64,000 nucleotides of DNA from the NCBI GenBank assembly GCA_000017645.1, contig CP000782.1:1-64000 (forward strand). Reading direction: 5' to 3'. The notes beneath the pieces were generated by a model that was not told the origin of the DNA, searched no databases, and saw nothing but the letters and a program-made list of their open reading frames with translations. This document shows, piece after piece, positions 1 to 7,704 of the stretch; position 1 is the stretch's first letter, and each line of letters begins with the position of its first letter. This stretch comes from Xanthobacter autotrophicus Py2. Its GTDB lineage: Bacteria > Pseudomonadota > Alphaproteobacteria > Rhizobiales > Xanthobacteraceae. Position numbers and translations under genes: made by a program.

Positions 1-353
1 TTTATGCACTGGGCGGATCGAACGTACAGCTTCTAATCTCTCAGAACATGCCGTTGTCCAAGGTGCGGGGACGTGCCGACCGCTCGAATGATTGGAGCGG
101 ATTGCTCTTAGAGCCAAGAGCCCTCCCGTCCTGTCAAAGAGGCCGCATCTGCTTCGCCTCGATTCCTGCGGCGCTTTTATCTGCCCTCGTGCGTGAGGCG
201 GGCCGCGCAGGCGGGGCTCATGAAACACACGACCTTGCAGGAGCTGACAGGAAGGCCGTATCAGCGCTAGTGGCTCATCGATTGGCCGCCGAGGGGTTCG
301 GCGCAGAGCGAAGAGAAATGGCCAATGCGTAGCGCAGGGTCCGATTGGAGATT
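1..353. other. Leader upstream of repABC, no gene supported
   Basis: No reading frame here shows a recognisable family, a good ribosome site or a signal peptide, so no gene is called. By analogy with other repABC plasmids the region should hold upstream control sequence for repA. The parS-like palindrome begins at its right edge. Confidence 0.5.
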
Positions 354-373
354 GAGTTGCCACCTGGCAACTC
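354..373. promoter_or_regulatory. parS: parS-like palindrome upstream of repA
   Basis: A perfect inverted repeat with 9-base arms (GAGTTGCCA / TGGCAACTC) and a 2-base centre CC. The core GTTGCCA-NN-TGGCAAC recurs inside repB at 1746-1769, with the reverse-complement centre GG. Two copies of one palindrome within a single repABC locus, one before repA and one in the repB 5' end, are what is expected of centromere sites bound by RepB. Binding is inferred, not shown. Confidence 0.7.
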
Positions 374-473
374 ACCCTGAATGCCATAGCGGTAAACCGG
401 CGTTAACGTTAAAATCCTTGCCAATAAGCCCGACTCGGCCTCATTCTGCCTACGATCAAATGCCGTAGTTGGA

Positions 474-1703
474 ATGGGCATCGTAGTTATGCAGAAAGCA
501 CGTAGCTCAAAGACTCTTACATCGGGGGCTAAGCCGCTGATGACGGATGTCATCGCCGGCGACGGCGCCGCGCTGTCAGCGGAACTGCTCGCTATGCGCG
601 AGGCTCTTTTCCCGCCGGTTTCAAAGAAATCCCTTCGATCATTTTCCTCGGTAGAGGCTGCGAAGCTCATTGGAATTGCCGACGCCTATCTGCGGCAGCT
701 GTCGCTGGGTGGTAAGGGCCCCCAGCCGTCGCTCGGGGCCGGAGGGCGTCGGTCCTATACACTCGAGCAAATCAATGAGTTACGCGTCACGCTAGAGGAG
801 GGGTCGAAGGGAAAGAAGTACGTACCGCATCGCCGTGAAGCGGAGCACTGCCAAGTGATGGCGGTCGTGAATTTCAAAGGCGGTAGCGGAAAGACCACGA
901 CCGCCGCGCATCTGGCGCAGTATCTCGCCCTTCACGGATACCGGGTCCTGGCAGTCGATCTCGATCCCCAGGCGTCGCTGACAGCACTTCATGGCTATCA
1001 GCCTGAGTATGATATCCAGCCGAACGAGACGATGTACGCGGCGGTGCGATACGATGAAAATCGTCGCCCGCTAAAGGACGTCATTCGCAAGACCTATTTC
1101 GCAGGCCTTGATCTGATCCCAGCCAATCTTGAGCTGATGGAGTATGAGCACGATACGCCGCGGGCGTTAGCCGAGCGTGACGCGGAACCATTCTTTGGCC
1201 GGGTTGCTACGGCGCTTGGAACAGTCGCGGATGGCTATGACGTGATGATCCTGGATTGTCCTCCTCAGCTCGGTTTTCTAACGCTCGGCGCGTTATGCGC
1301 TGCGACAGGTCTTCTGATCACCGTGCATCCTCAGATGCTCGACGTGATGTCGATGTGCCAGTTCTTACTGATGGCGTCTGATATCCTGGGTGTGGTGCAG
1401 GAGTCCGGGGGGGATCTTGATTACGATTTCATTCGATATGTCGTCACGCGGTTTGAGCCCGCAGACGCGCCCCAGACGCAGATGGTCGCTTTCATGCGGT
1501 CGCTTTTCAGGGAGCGCGTGCTCAACAGCACGATGGTCAAGTCGACAGCGATCTCAGATGCCGGGCTCTCAAAGCAAACGCTCTATGAAGTCGGGCGGGA
1601 GAATTTTGGGAAGCAAACTTACGATCGCGCAATGGAATCGCTCGACGGCGTTAATGGCGAGATCGAGAATCTGATGAAACTAGCGTGGGGACGCGAGACA
1701 TGA
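474..1703 (+). CDS. repA: RepA, ParA-type partition ATPase of a repABC replicon
   Basis: Deviant-Walker ParA/MinD-type ATPase that, with RepB and parS, segregates the plasmid and represses the rep operon. The 409-aa product has an N-terminal helix-turn-helix-type region (about 55-110), the Walker A motif KGGSGKTT at 135-142, and a later Walker B-like segment (VMILDCPPQ). Length and layout match RepA of repABC plasmids. Its stop overlaps the repB start (ATGA), indicating translational coupling. ATG codons at 489 and 540 are alternative starts. A parS-like palindrome lies 100 bases upstream, where RepA/RepB autorepression would act. Confidence 0.95.
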   Translation: MGIVVMQKARSSKTLTSGAKPLMTDVIAGDGAALSAELLAMREALFPPVSKKSLRSFSSVEAAKLIGIADAYLRQLSLGGKGPQPSLGAGGRRSYTLEQINELRVTLEEGSKGKKYVPHRREAEHCQVMAVVNFKGGSGKTTTAAHLAQYLALHGYRVLAVDLDPQASLTALHGYQPEYDIQPNETMYAAVRYDENRRPLKDVIRKTYFAGLDLIPANLELMEYEHDTPRALAERDAEPFFGRVATALGTVADGYDVMILDCPPQLGFLTLGALCAATGLLITVHPQMLDVMSMCQFLLMASDILGVVQESGGDLDYDFIRYVVTRFEPADAPQTQMVAFMRSLFRERVLNSTMVKSTAISDAGLSKQTLYEVGRENFGKQTYDRAMESLDGVNGEIENLMKLAWGRET

Positions 1704-2707
1704 GCCGGAAGGACACGCTGAAGGCTATGCTGACCCGCAGAACAGACGAGTTGCCAGGTGGCAACTCGTCGTTAGAATTGGCCGCGCCGACGCCAGTGGC
1801 GCATGTGAGGTCAGGCGCTGTCGGTGCTATGGGTCGTTCGCTTGGACAAATAGCGACCGCCGCTGAGCGTGCAAGAGCGCTCGTGGCGTCTGGCGCCGCC
1901 GTCGTAGACATTCCGGCCGAGAAGCTCCTGGGATCCTTCGCGCAAGACCGTCTCGACGACGAGGGCACCGAATACGAGACGCTCTTCAATGCCATCAAGG
2001 AGTCCGGCCAGAAGAGTCCAATTCTCGTCCGGCCACATCCTGATAGGCCAGATTACTATCAGATCGCCTATGGCCACCGACGCGCAAAAATCCTCGCCAA
2101 GCTCGGACGGCCAGTGCGCGCGGTGGTCCAGGACTTGACCGACGAAGAGCTCGTTGTCATCCAAGGCCAGGAGAACTCCGCCCGCAAGGACCTCAGCTAC
2201 ATCGAGCGAGGTCTGTTTGCCATGACACTCGAAGATCAGGGTTTCGATCGCGCCGTGATCATGTCGGCGCTGAGCATGGAGAAGACACAGCTGTCGCGCC
2301 TTCTGGCATTGGCGAAGTCGGTTCCGAAGAGTGTTGTTCACGCAATCGGGCCCGCTCCAAAAGCAGGCCGTCCAAGATGGACAGCGCTCGCCGAGCGTCT
2401 GTCGGAACTCCCAGACATGTCGCGGCTGGACGAAGTGCTAGCCGACCCGAAATTTCAGCAGGCTGATACCGACCAGAGGTTCGTGCGTCTGTTCAATGCC
2501 ATTGCGCCCAATAGGGGAGCCGCTAAGCCGCGGAAGGTCGCGGTAAAGACAGATGCCGGCAACAAGATCGCGACAGTCGAACGAGGGGGTGACACGGTCA
2601 CCATCATCGTCGACGCCGATGGTTCACGTGAGTTTGGAGAGTTCATCGCGGCGAAGCTGCTGGAGCTCTACCAACAATTCGAGGAGAACAAGGAGGCGCC
2701 CATCTAA
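1700..2707 (+). CDS. repB: RepB, ParB-type partition protein of a repABC replicon
   Basis: Centromere-binding protein of the plasmid partition complex. The 335-aa product starts MSRKD at 1700, overlapping the repA stop by four bases; a longer in-frame start at 1685 is less likely. A ParB/Spo0J N-terminal nuclease-like domain lies around residues 75-170 (AYGHRR and QGQENSARKDLS motifs), followed by a helix-turn-helix (MSALSMEKTQLSRLL) and the RepB C-terminal domain. A parS-like palindrome is embedded in its first codons (1746-1769), so the coding sequence and a cis-acting site share DNA. Confidence 0.94.
   Translation: MSRKDTLKAMLTRRTDELPGGNSSLELAAPTPVAHVRSGAVGAMGRSLGQIATAAERARALVASGAAVVDIPAEKLLGSFAQDRLDDEGTEYETLFNAIKESGQKSPILVRPHPDRPDYYQIAYGHRRAKILAKLGRPVRAVVQDLTDEELVVIQGQENSARKDLSYIERGLFAMTLEDQGFDRAVIMSALSMEKTQLSRLLALAKSVPKSVVHAIGPAPKAGRPRWTALAERLSELPDMSRLDEVLADPKFQQADTDQRFVRLFNAIAPNRGAAKPRKVAVKTDAGNKIATVERGGDTVTIIVDADGSREFGEFIAAKLLELYQQFEENKEAPI
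1746..1769. promoter_or_regulatory. parS: parS-like palindrome inside the repB 5' end
   Basis: A perfect inverted repeat with 11-base arms (ACGAGTTGCCA / TGGCAACTCGT) and centre GG. It contains the same GTTGCCA-NN-TGGCAAC core as the site at 354-373. The encoded peptide DELPGGNSS is probably a by-product of the site. Confidence 0.7.
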
Positions 2708-2731
2708 ACAGCCGCTAACCCCTTAGGCCGC

Positions 2732-2768
2732 AAAAGAAAAAGGCCCCCGAAACAACGTCCCGGAAGCC
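2732..2768 (-). terminator. Rho-independent terminator of the antisense counter-transcribed RNA
   Basis: On the minus strand a GC-rich stem of about 8-10 pairs (GGCTTCCGG with CGGGGGCC, including G-U pairs) is followed directly by a T-rich run (TTTTTCTTTT). Its place between repB and repC and its direction fit the 3' end of the repABC ctRNA. Confidence 0.7.
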
Positions 2769-2786
2769 CTTCTCAGTCCTTAAGCA
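2735..2786 (-). ncRNA. incA: Counter-transcribed antisense RNA (incA-type) between repB and repC
   Basis: repABC plasmids encode a small antisense RNA in the repB-repC gap that pairs with the repC leader and limits RepC synthesis, acting as an incompatibility factor. This 180-base gap has a minus-strand promoter (2792-2820), about 50 bases of transcript and a strong hairpin with a T run. The 5' end is estimated from the promoter and may be a few bases off. Confidence 0.75.
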
Positions 2787-2791
2787 AGCAG

Positions 2792-2820
2792 AGAATCGCA
2801 CTTCCGCGAATCGCAGTCAA
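2792..2820 (-). promoter_or_regulatory. Promoter of the antisense RNA
   Basis: On the minus strand, -35 TTGACT (2815-2820) and -10 GATTCT (2792-2797) are separated by 17 bases, close to the sigma-70 consensus. Transcription from here runs through the ctRNA and stops at the 2732-2768 hairpin. Confidence 0.65.
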
Positions 2821-2887
2821 GAGTCCCATCGTGGGATGCGCTGTTTCGGCGAGCAGGTTTCTTTTGCCTCAACATAGGTAAAAGGAA

Positions 2888-4159
2888 ATGCATACCCATA
2901 TGCCCACGACGCCCTTCGGGCGGCGGTCGATGTCACTTGGCCTGTTGGCTAGCCAAGTGACAGCTCAGGCCGTCGCGTCCGATGTGGTGGTTCATAAATG
3001 GAAGGTCTTCCAACATATCCGGGAGGCCAGGGAAGCGATCGGCGCGACCGACCGCGCGCTCGCGATCCTCAGCGCGTTGCTGTCGTTCCACCAGGAGACG
3101 ACGATGTGCGCGGATGGCGACCTCGTCGTCTTCCCGTCCAATGCACAGCTCAGCGACCGGGCGAACGGCATGTCGCCGGCGACGCTCCGCAGGCACATCG
3201 CAGTGCTCGTGCATTGTGGCCTGATAATCCGCAGAGACAGCCCGAACGGCAAGCGGTTCGCGCGCAAAGGGCCGGCAGGTGAGATCGAGCAGGCTTACGG
3301 CTTTGACCTGGCGCCCATTGTGGCCCGGGCGGATGAGTTCAAAAGACTCGCGGAGACCACGCAGGCGGAGAAAAAGGCCCTCCGGGTTCTGCGCGAACGG
3401 CTGACGATCGCACGGCGGGATGTCGTGAAGATGATCGCTGCCGGCATCGAAGAAGGGGTTCCTGGTGACTGGCGAGGATATCGCATGGCTTACCAGGACC
3501 TCATGGACCGTCTCCCGAGGTCAGCGTCGAAGGTAACGGTGGAGATTATTCTGACCGAGCTCAGCGAGCTTCGTGCCCTTGTGCATAAAACGCTGGAGGA
3601 CTTCATAAAATCACAAAATTCAAACGCCAATGAGTCTCACAATGAGCGCCACAAACAGAATTCAAATCCAGACTCTAAAACTGAATCTGAACAAAGCCAT
3701 GCGAAAAAAGAAGAAGGCGAAGCGTCTGGTTCTAATAACGTCCGCACGCTCCCGCAGCGGGAGCTTCCTCTGAACATCATCCTTGATGCCTGTCCCGAAA
3801 TCCGGGGCCTTGCAGCAGGGGGAGAAATTCGAACGTGGCGTGATCTGCTCGCGACCGCGCAGCTGGCCCGGGCCTATCTCGGGATCAGCCCCAGTGCCTA
3901 CCAGGACGCCTGTACCGCGATGGGAGAAGGCCAAGCGGCCACGGTCATCGCTGCGATCCTGCAGCGGACGGAGCACATTTCGTGCCCCGGGGGCTATCTA
4001 CGCAGCCTGACGCAACGAGCGCAGGAGAGCAAATTCTCGACTTGGCCAATGGTGATGGCGCTTCTGCGGGCGAAGCTCGAGCAACAGCGTGACGGGGCAG
4101 GGGGTGTGCATGGCCGCTCGTCGTCGGCTGACGGGACTGATCCGGTGGGCAATCGGTGA
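2888..4159 (+). CDS. repC: RepC, replication initiator of a repABC replicon
   Basis: The initiator needed for replication of repABC plasmids; copy number is set by RepA/RepB repression and the antisense RNA just upstream. The 423-aa product has the RepC N-terminal winged-helix region (residues about 20-190, including GMSPATLRRH) and the C-terminal RepC domain (LDACPEIRG... to PGGYLRSL). An AAAGGAA ribosome site precedes the ATG. The centre of the gene (codons about 240-280) is markedly A+T-rich and low in complexity (NSNANESHNERHKQNSN). The usual repABC origin lies at such a place within repC. Confidence 0.96.
   Translation: MHTHMPTTPFGRRSMSLGLLASQVTAQAVASDVVVHKWKVFQHIREAREAIGATDRALAILSALLSFHQETTMCADGDLVVFPSNAQLSDRANGMSPATLRRHIAVLVHCGLIIRRDSPNGKRFARKGPAGEIEQAYGFDLAPIVARADEFKRLAETTQAEKKALRVLRERLTIARRDVVKMIAAGIEEGVPGDWRGYRMAYQDLMDRLPRSASKVTVEIILTELSELRALVHKTLEDFIKSQNSNANESHNERHKQNSNPDSKTESEQSHAKKEEGEASGSNNVRTLPQRELPLNIILDACPEIRGLAAGGEIRTWRDLLATAQLARAYLGISPSAYQDACTAMGEGQAATVIAAILQRTEHISCPGGYLRSLTQRAQESKFSTWPMVMALLRAKLEQQRDGAGGVHGRSSSADGTDPVGNR
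3600..3730. other. oriV: A+T-rich stretch inside repC, probable origin of replication
   Basis: About 130 bases rich in A and T (runs such as ATAAAATCACAAAATTCAAA) stand out from the G+C-rich gene around them. In characterised repABC plasmids the origin lies in an A+T-rich segment of repC. The assignment rests on composition and position only. Confidence 0.5.
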
Positions 4160-4221
4160 TGAGCACGCGTGACCCCGAACGGGGGGTGCTGGAAGGGCCC
4201 GCCTGGTTGCTTGGCTCGAGA

Positions 4222-5313
4222 CTAGAGACCGGCCGCCTTGGTCAGGTTGACCCTGAACCGATCCCGTCGGCGCTGATAGCGGCGGGTCATTTCCGCGCTG
4301 GCATGGCCGAGCTGCCTCTGGACGTGCCGCTCGTCGACCTCGGCGGAAGAGGCGAGCCCGGCGCGCAGCGAATGGCCGGCGAATTTTTTCTCCCGTTCGC
4401 CCTCGGTGAGATCGCCGCGGACACCGGCGGCGAGCGCCGTGCGCTTGACGAGGCGTGCTACCTCGCGGTCGGTCAGGCGGTCGGGGCCAACGTCCTTGCC
4501 TTGCCGCGTCACGCGCCGGAACAGGGGTCCGTGGCCGATCTTCGCCAGCTTGAGCCAGGTTTCCAGCGCCACCACGGGGCAGGTGGCATCGGACGATCCA
4601 CGCCCGACCTCGACCTCCCGCCAGCCGGTCTTGCCGCGGAGCGTCACGATCATCCCCTTGTCGAGGATCTCCACCCAACCGCGGCCGTCCTCGGTCTGGT
4701 CCCGGGCGACGTCGAGGCCGACGATCTCGGAGCGGCGCAAGCCGCCGGCGAAGCCAAGGAGCAGCATGGCGCGATCCCGCAGGCCGCGCAGCGCGCCGCG
4801 GTCGAGCGTCTCCAGCATGGCGATGACATCCTCGGGCAGGACCGCTTCCTTCTGCCGGGGCGGGGCGGCGTGGGTGTTGCGGATGCCCGTCAGCACGGTG
4901 GCGATATGCCGATCGCTCCGATCCAGCACCGCGCCGCGCTGGGTGTAGTTCCAGGAGATGGCGGACAGCCGGCGCTCGATGGTCGTGACCGCATTTGGCT
5001 CGCCACCCGGAATGGCGGCGCCCGACGCGCAGGCCGTGATGTAGAGCCCGACCACCTCCGGGGCAGGGGGGAGGGGCTCAAGGCCCTGCCGCCGGCACCA
5101 GGCGGAAAAGTGCTTCCAGTCGGAAGCATAGGCGCGACGCGTGTTGGCCGAGCTTGCGGCCTCGACGTAGTCCCGTGCGCGGTCTGCGAGGCGTTCGAGA
5201 TGCGCCGGAAGGGCAGGGGAGGGGGCCTGCGATGCTACCAATGCCGTAGCCGGATCCGGAGGGCCGTCCTCATCGCCGAGCTGGTCAGGAGCGGGGTCGC
5301 TGCTCGCCACCAT
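4222..5313 (-). CDS. Tyrosine site-specific recombinase (phage-type integrase)
   Basis: A 363-aa integrase/XerC-D-like recombinase. Catalytic residues can be placed: Arg in GGLRRSE (about 193-194), Lys 228 (RGKTGW), the HSLR box at 314-317, His 337 (LGHAS) and Tyr 346 (TRRYQRR). The N-terminal SAM-like core-binding domain spans about 40-150. The ATG at 5313 overlaps the vapC stop by one base (TGATG), so vapB, vapC and the integrase form one minus-strand operon. A GTG at 5316 is an alternative start. Likely roles are plasmid multimer resolution or insertion of a mobile segment; the target site is unknown. Confidence 0.9.
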   Translation of the reverse strand: MVASSDPAPDQLGDEDGPPDPATALVASQAPSPALPAHLERLADRARDYVEAASSANTRRAYASDWKHFSAWCRRQGLEPLPPAPEVVGLYITACASGAAIPGGEPNAVTTIERRLSAISWNYTQRGAVLDRSDRHIATVLTGIRNTHAAPPRQKEAVLPEDVIAMLETLDRGALRGLRDRAMLLLGFAGGLRRSEIVGLDVARDQTEDGRGWVEILDKGMIVTLRGKTGWREVEVGRGSSDATCPVVALETWLKLAKIGHGPLFRRVTRQGKDVGPDRLTDREVARLVKRTALAAGVRGDLTEGEREKKFAGHSLRAGLASSAEVDERHVQRQLGHASAEMTRRYQRRRDRFRVNLTKAAGL

Positions 5314-5711
5314 CACGCGACCTCGATGTCGGTTTGTGAGAAGTCATTGCCCTTGAACAGCAGCGGCACCCGGTACGCCCGCGCGCAGGCATACGACATG
5401 CAGTCGGCGAGGTTGAGCTGGGCCGGATGGCCGCGGCCCTTGCCGAAGGTCGCGAAAGCGGCGACGGCGCGCTTGGCGATGCTGGCGTTGATGGGAATTA
5501 CGGAGATCCGCGCCTCCTCTAGGACCTGCTGGATGCGCACCTCGACGTCGACGGGGTCGACCTTGAGCAGTGTCGACAGACGCATCGCCGCTTCCAGGAT
5601 GACCAGACCCGAGGTGTAGCGGCGCGGCGCGTCGGTGAGCTTGTTGGCGAAGACGACGGCGTCCGGCTCGTCGGCGAGGATTGAGACGATGACCGAGGTG
5701 TCGACGAACAT
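5313..5711 (-). CDS. vapC: VapC-type PIN-domain toxin ribonuclease
   Basis: A 132-aa PIN-domain protein, the endoribonuclease of a type II toxin-antitoxin pair. Acidic metal-binding residues are visible: Asp in MFVDTS at the N-terminus, Glu in VILEAA, and Asp in NLADCMSYA with Asp in GNDFSQTD near the end. The start ATG overlaps the vapB stop by one base. An alternative start lies four codons upstream (5723). It sits between antitoxin and integrase in one operon, so cell survival may depend on keeping the integrase region. Confidence 0.9.
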   Translation of the reverse strand: MFVDTSVIVSILADEPDAVVFANKLTDAPRRYTSGLVILEAAMRLSTLLKVDPVDVEVRIQQVLEEARISVIPINASIAKRAVAAFATFGKGRGHPAQLNLADCMSYACARAYRVPLLFKGNDFSQTDIEVA

Positions 5712-5953
5712 CAGTGGCCCCACATCTCATCGACCTCGTCTTTGGTCATCTCCCGGCCGCCGGGCTGTGCTTCGGCCGCCAGCGCCGTGGCGATCTGCTT
5801 GAGACGGCTGGCCAGCGGCTCCTTGTCCTTCTCGCGTGTCAGCTCGCCCTCCAGGGCTTGGATCACGGCTTCGGTCATCGTAACCTTGCGCCGTGCCGCC
5901 AGCTGCTCGGCCAGCACGCGGGCGCGTTCATCACGGATCTGCAGCGTTCGCAT
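5711..5953 (-). CDS. vapB: VapB-type antitoxin
   Basis: An 80-aa antitoxin partner of the PIN toxin. The N-terminus (MRTLQIRDERARVLAEQLAARRKVTMTEAV) fits the Rv0623/Psk-like ribbon-helix-helix antitoxin family. The C-terminus, ending DEVDEMWGH, should wrap the toxin. The start is the ATG at 5953; a much longer frame upstream runs into transposon DNA and is not used. A 10-base-arm palindrome at 5989-6010 just upstream is the likely autorepression operator. Confidence 0.88.
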   Translation of the reverse strand: MRTLQIRDERARVLAEQLAARRKVTMTEAVIQALEGELTREKDKEPLASRLKQIATALAAEAQPGGREMTKDEVDEMWGH

Positions 5954-5988
5954 CGCGGGCTCCTCTGTATGGACGTTCTTATCATGAT

Positions 5989-6010
5989 GTATGGATGAAG
6001 TCATCCATAC
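5989..6010. promoter_or_regulatory. Palindromic operator upstream of vapB
   Basis: Perfect 10-base arms GTATGGATGA / TCATCCATAC around a 2-base centre, 36 bases upstream of the vapB start. A related half-site GTATGGA occurs at about 5967. Placement fits autoregulation by a VapBC complex. The right edge coincides with the start of transposon-derived sequence. Confidence 0.55.
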
Positions 6011-6418
6011 GCGCCCTGACCCGGGTTTGCCAGCTCGAAGTCCCCCGCGGGGACAGACCTCGCGCGCCAGGCGCTGTTGACCGATCCGCAGCTGGCAGAG
6101 CGGTTCGAAGCCTTCCACCTGCAGCACTGGAAGAACGATGCACGCCTCGCGCAGTTGCTGGCGAGCCTGGCGACGATCCTGCCGCTGCGGCGACCCTCGA
6201 ATCTCGCGGCACCGGCGATCCGTACGCGGGTGCTCGATCTCACCGATGGCGTCACGGTGCGGATCTTCCGCCTGATCGAGACGGTTGCAGTCGAGGCGAT
6301 CCGCTCCGGCGCAGAATGCATCACCATGGACAGCTTCCAGACCGAGGAACTGGTGCTGCCACTCGTCGCGATGACGCGCAAGGTCGAGGCGCGCCTTCAG
6401 CCGCGCGCCGGTCGATGA
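6011..6418 (+). pseudogene. tniB: 5'-truncated TniB, ATP-binding transposition protein
   Basis: Only the C-terminal third of a TniB-like AAA protein remains. From about 6032 the frame reads GTDLARQALLTDPQLAERF, then LPLRRPSNLA and IRTRVLDLTDGVTVRI, matching the C-terminal half of the Tn5053/Tn402 TniB family. The Walker motifs and everything upstream, including tniA, are missing. TniB normally activates the TniA transposase, so this copy is inactive. It overlaps the following tniQ start by ATGA, keeping the native tniB-tniQ order. Confidence 0.8.
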
Positions 6419-7690
6419 CAGTGCGGCGCGAGCTTCCCCTCGCGCCCCGGCCCGAAGGCGATGAGCTGCTGTCGTCTTGGCAAGGTCGCGTCGCATGCCG
6501 CTATGACCTCATCCACGACGACCTTTCGAGGTGGCTTGGCGTCCTCCGAGACGACCGCTGTGCCGGATTCACCGAGCGGGACTTCGCACCCTCGGCCGAG
6601 ATGGTGCAGGCTTGGGCGGCGTCGTGCCGATTTTCGGAAGAGCGCGTGCAGGCCCTCACGCTCTCCTCGCGGCCACGGTCGCGCAGCTGGTATGTCTGGG
6701 GGGAGGGGAGGGTGCCCGGCGCTTTCCAGCGGCCGGTCTGTTTGGCCTGTCTTGATGACGATGCCGCCGCCTGCCGCGACCATCATATCCGCCGGTCGTG
6801 GGCGCTGGTGGAGACCGTGGTCTGCGACCGCCATCATCGTATTCTCGATGAAGCCTGTCCGCACTGTTTCGATGATTCCGGTTTCCGCTTCGTTGTTCAT
6901 GAGGCAGCAGCTCGGCTGGCCTGTGTCCGATGCGGCAGGCTTGCACGAGCGGCACCCCAGGGGCGCCGCGCCGGCTCCACAGGGCTCTTTGCCACCGTGT
7001 CGGCGCTGGTGGCGGCAACGATCGACGATCAGTCTGCGGTCCGGGATCGGATGATCCATGTCGCTCGGCTGCTGTGGAAGCCGCCTCGCCCGCGCACCGG
7101 GCGTCGCACACCATTCGTGGCCGATGTCGTTCCGGATCTTCGTCTGACGCCGACGGCACAGGCGCGGGTCGATCCCGCCGAGCCTCTGGCAACGGCGCCG
7201 ATCGGCTGGCGCATGGTGACGCTTCTGGGCGTCGTGGCGTTGCTGGACCTCGGCCGCTCCTCGATGAGGGGCCGCCCGGCCTTCACACTGGACCAGATGG
7301 TGGCCTGGACCGAGGAGCCGCGCCCGCGGGTGAAGGAGCGACCCGCGCCGATGGCGGCTTCCTCGTGTGCGAAAACCCCGGGCCGATCGGATGCGGACGA
7401 TCTGGCGCTTGCCCGGTCCATCCTGGCCCGTGCGGAATGGCGTGCCGCTCAGGGGCAGGATCCGCGCCCGCAGCGCCGAACTCTCAACACCCTGTCCAAC
7501 AAGGCCCTGGCCCGGCGGCCTCGGGCCGATGCCCCGGCTCCGTCGGCAGTGCGGTTGGCGGCAGGGCGTGGCGCCGCCCAAGGACCGGCGCACAGCGCCA
7601 CCAGGGCCGCAGAAGTCCCGCGGGTTCCCCCGCGCGCGCGGGGCTCTCAGGAGCCGCGGGCTTGTCGCCGGCGCCAGCGCGCGCGGAACG
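6415..7690 (+). pseudogene. tniQ: TniQ-family transposon protein, 3' end lost
   Basis: From the ATG at 6415 the frame matches the TniQ family, with an N-terminal domain (residues about 8-100) and cysteine pairs typical of its zinc-binding part (CLACL, CPHCF, CVRCG). TniQ is a targeting accessory factor in Tn5053-like transposons and Tn7-related systems. The normal length is about 400 aa, reached near 7650, but this frame has no stop until 8793. The later part only shadows the opposite-strand resolvase. The end given is where plausible protein sequence fades. The gene has probably lost its terminus at a junction with the resolvase module. Confidence 0.7.
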
Positions 7691-7704
7691 GGCACGTTGC
7701 GATC

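Noticed and set aside
4156..5619. 487-codon plus-strand frame opposite the integrase and vapC
   Set aside because: It is antisense to an integrase with all catalytic residues and shows no family resemblance; the high G+C content keeps it open.
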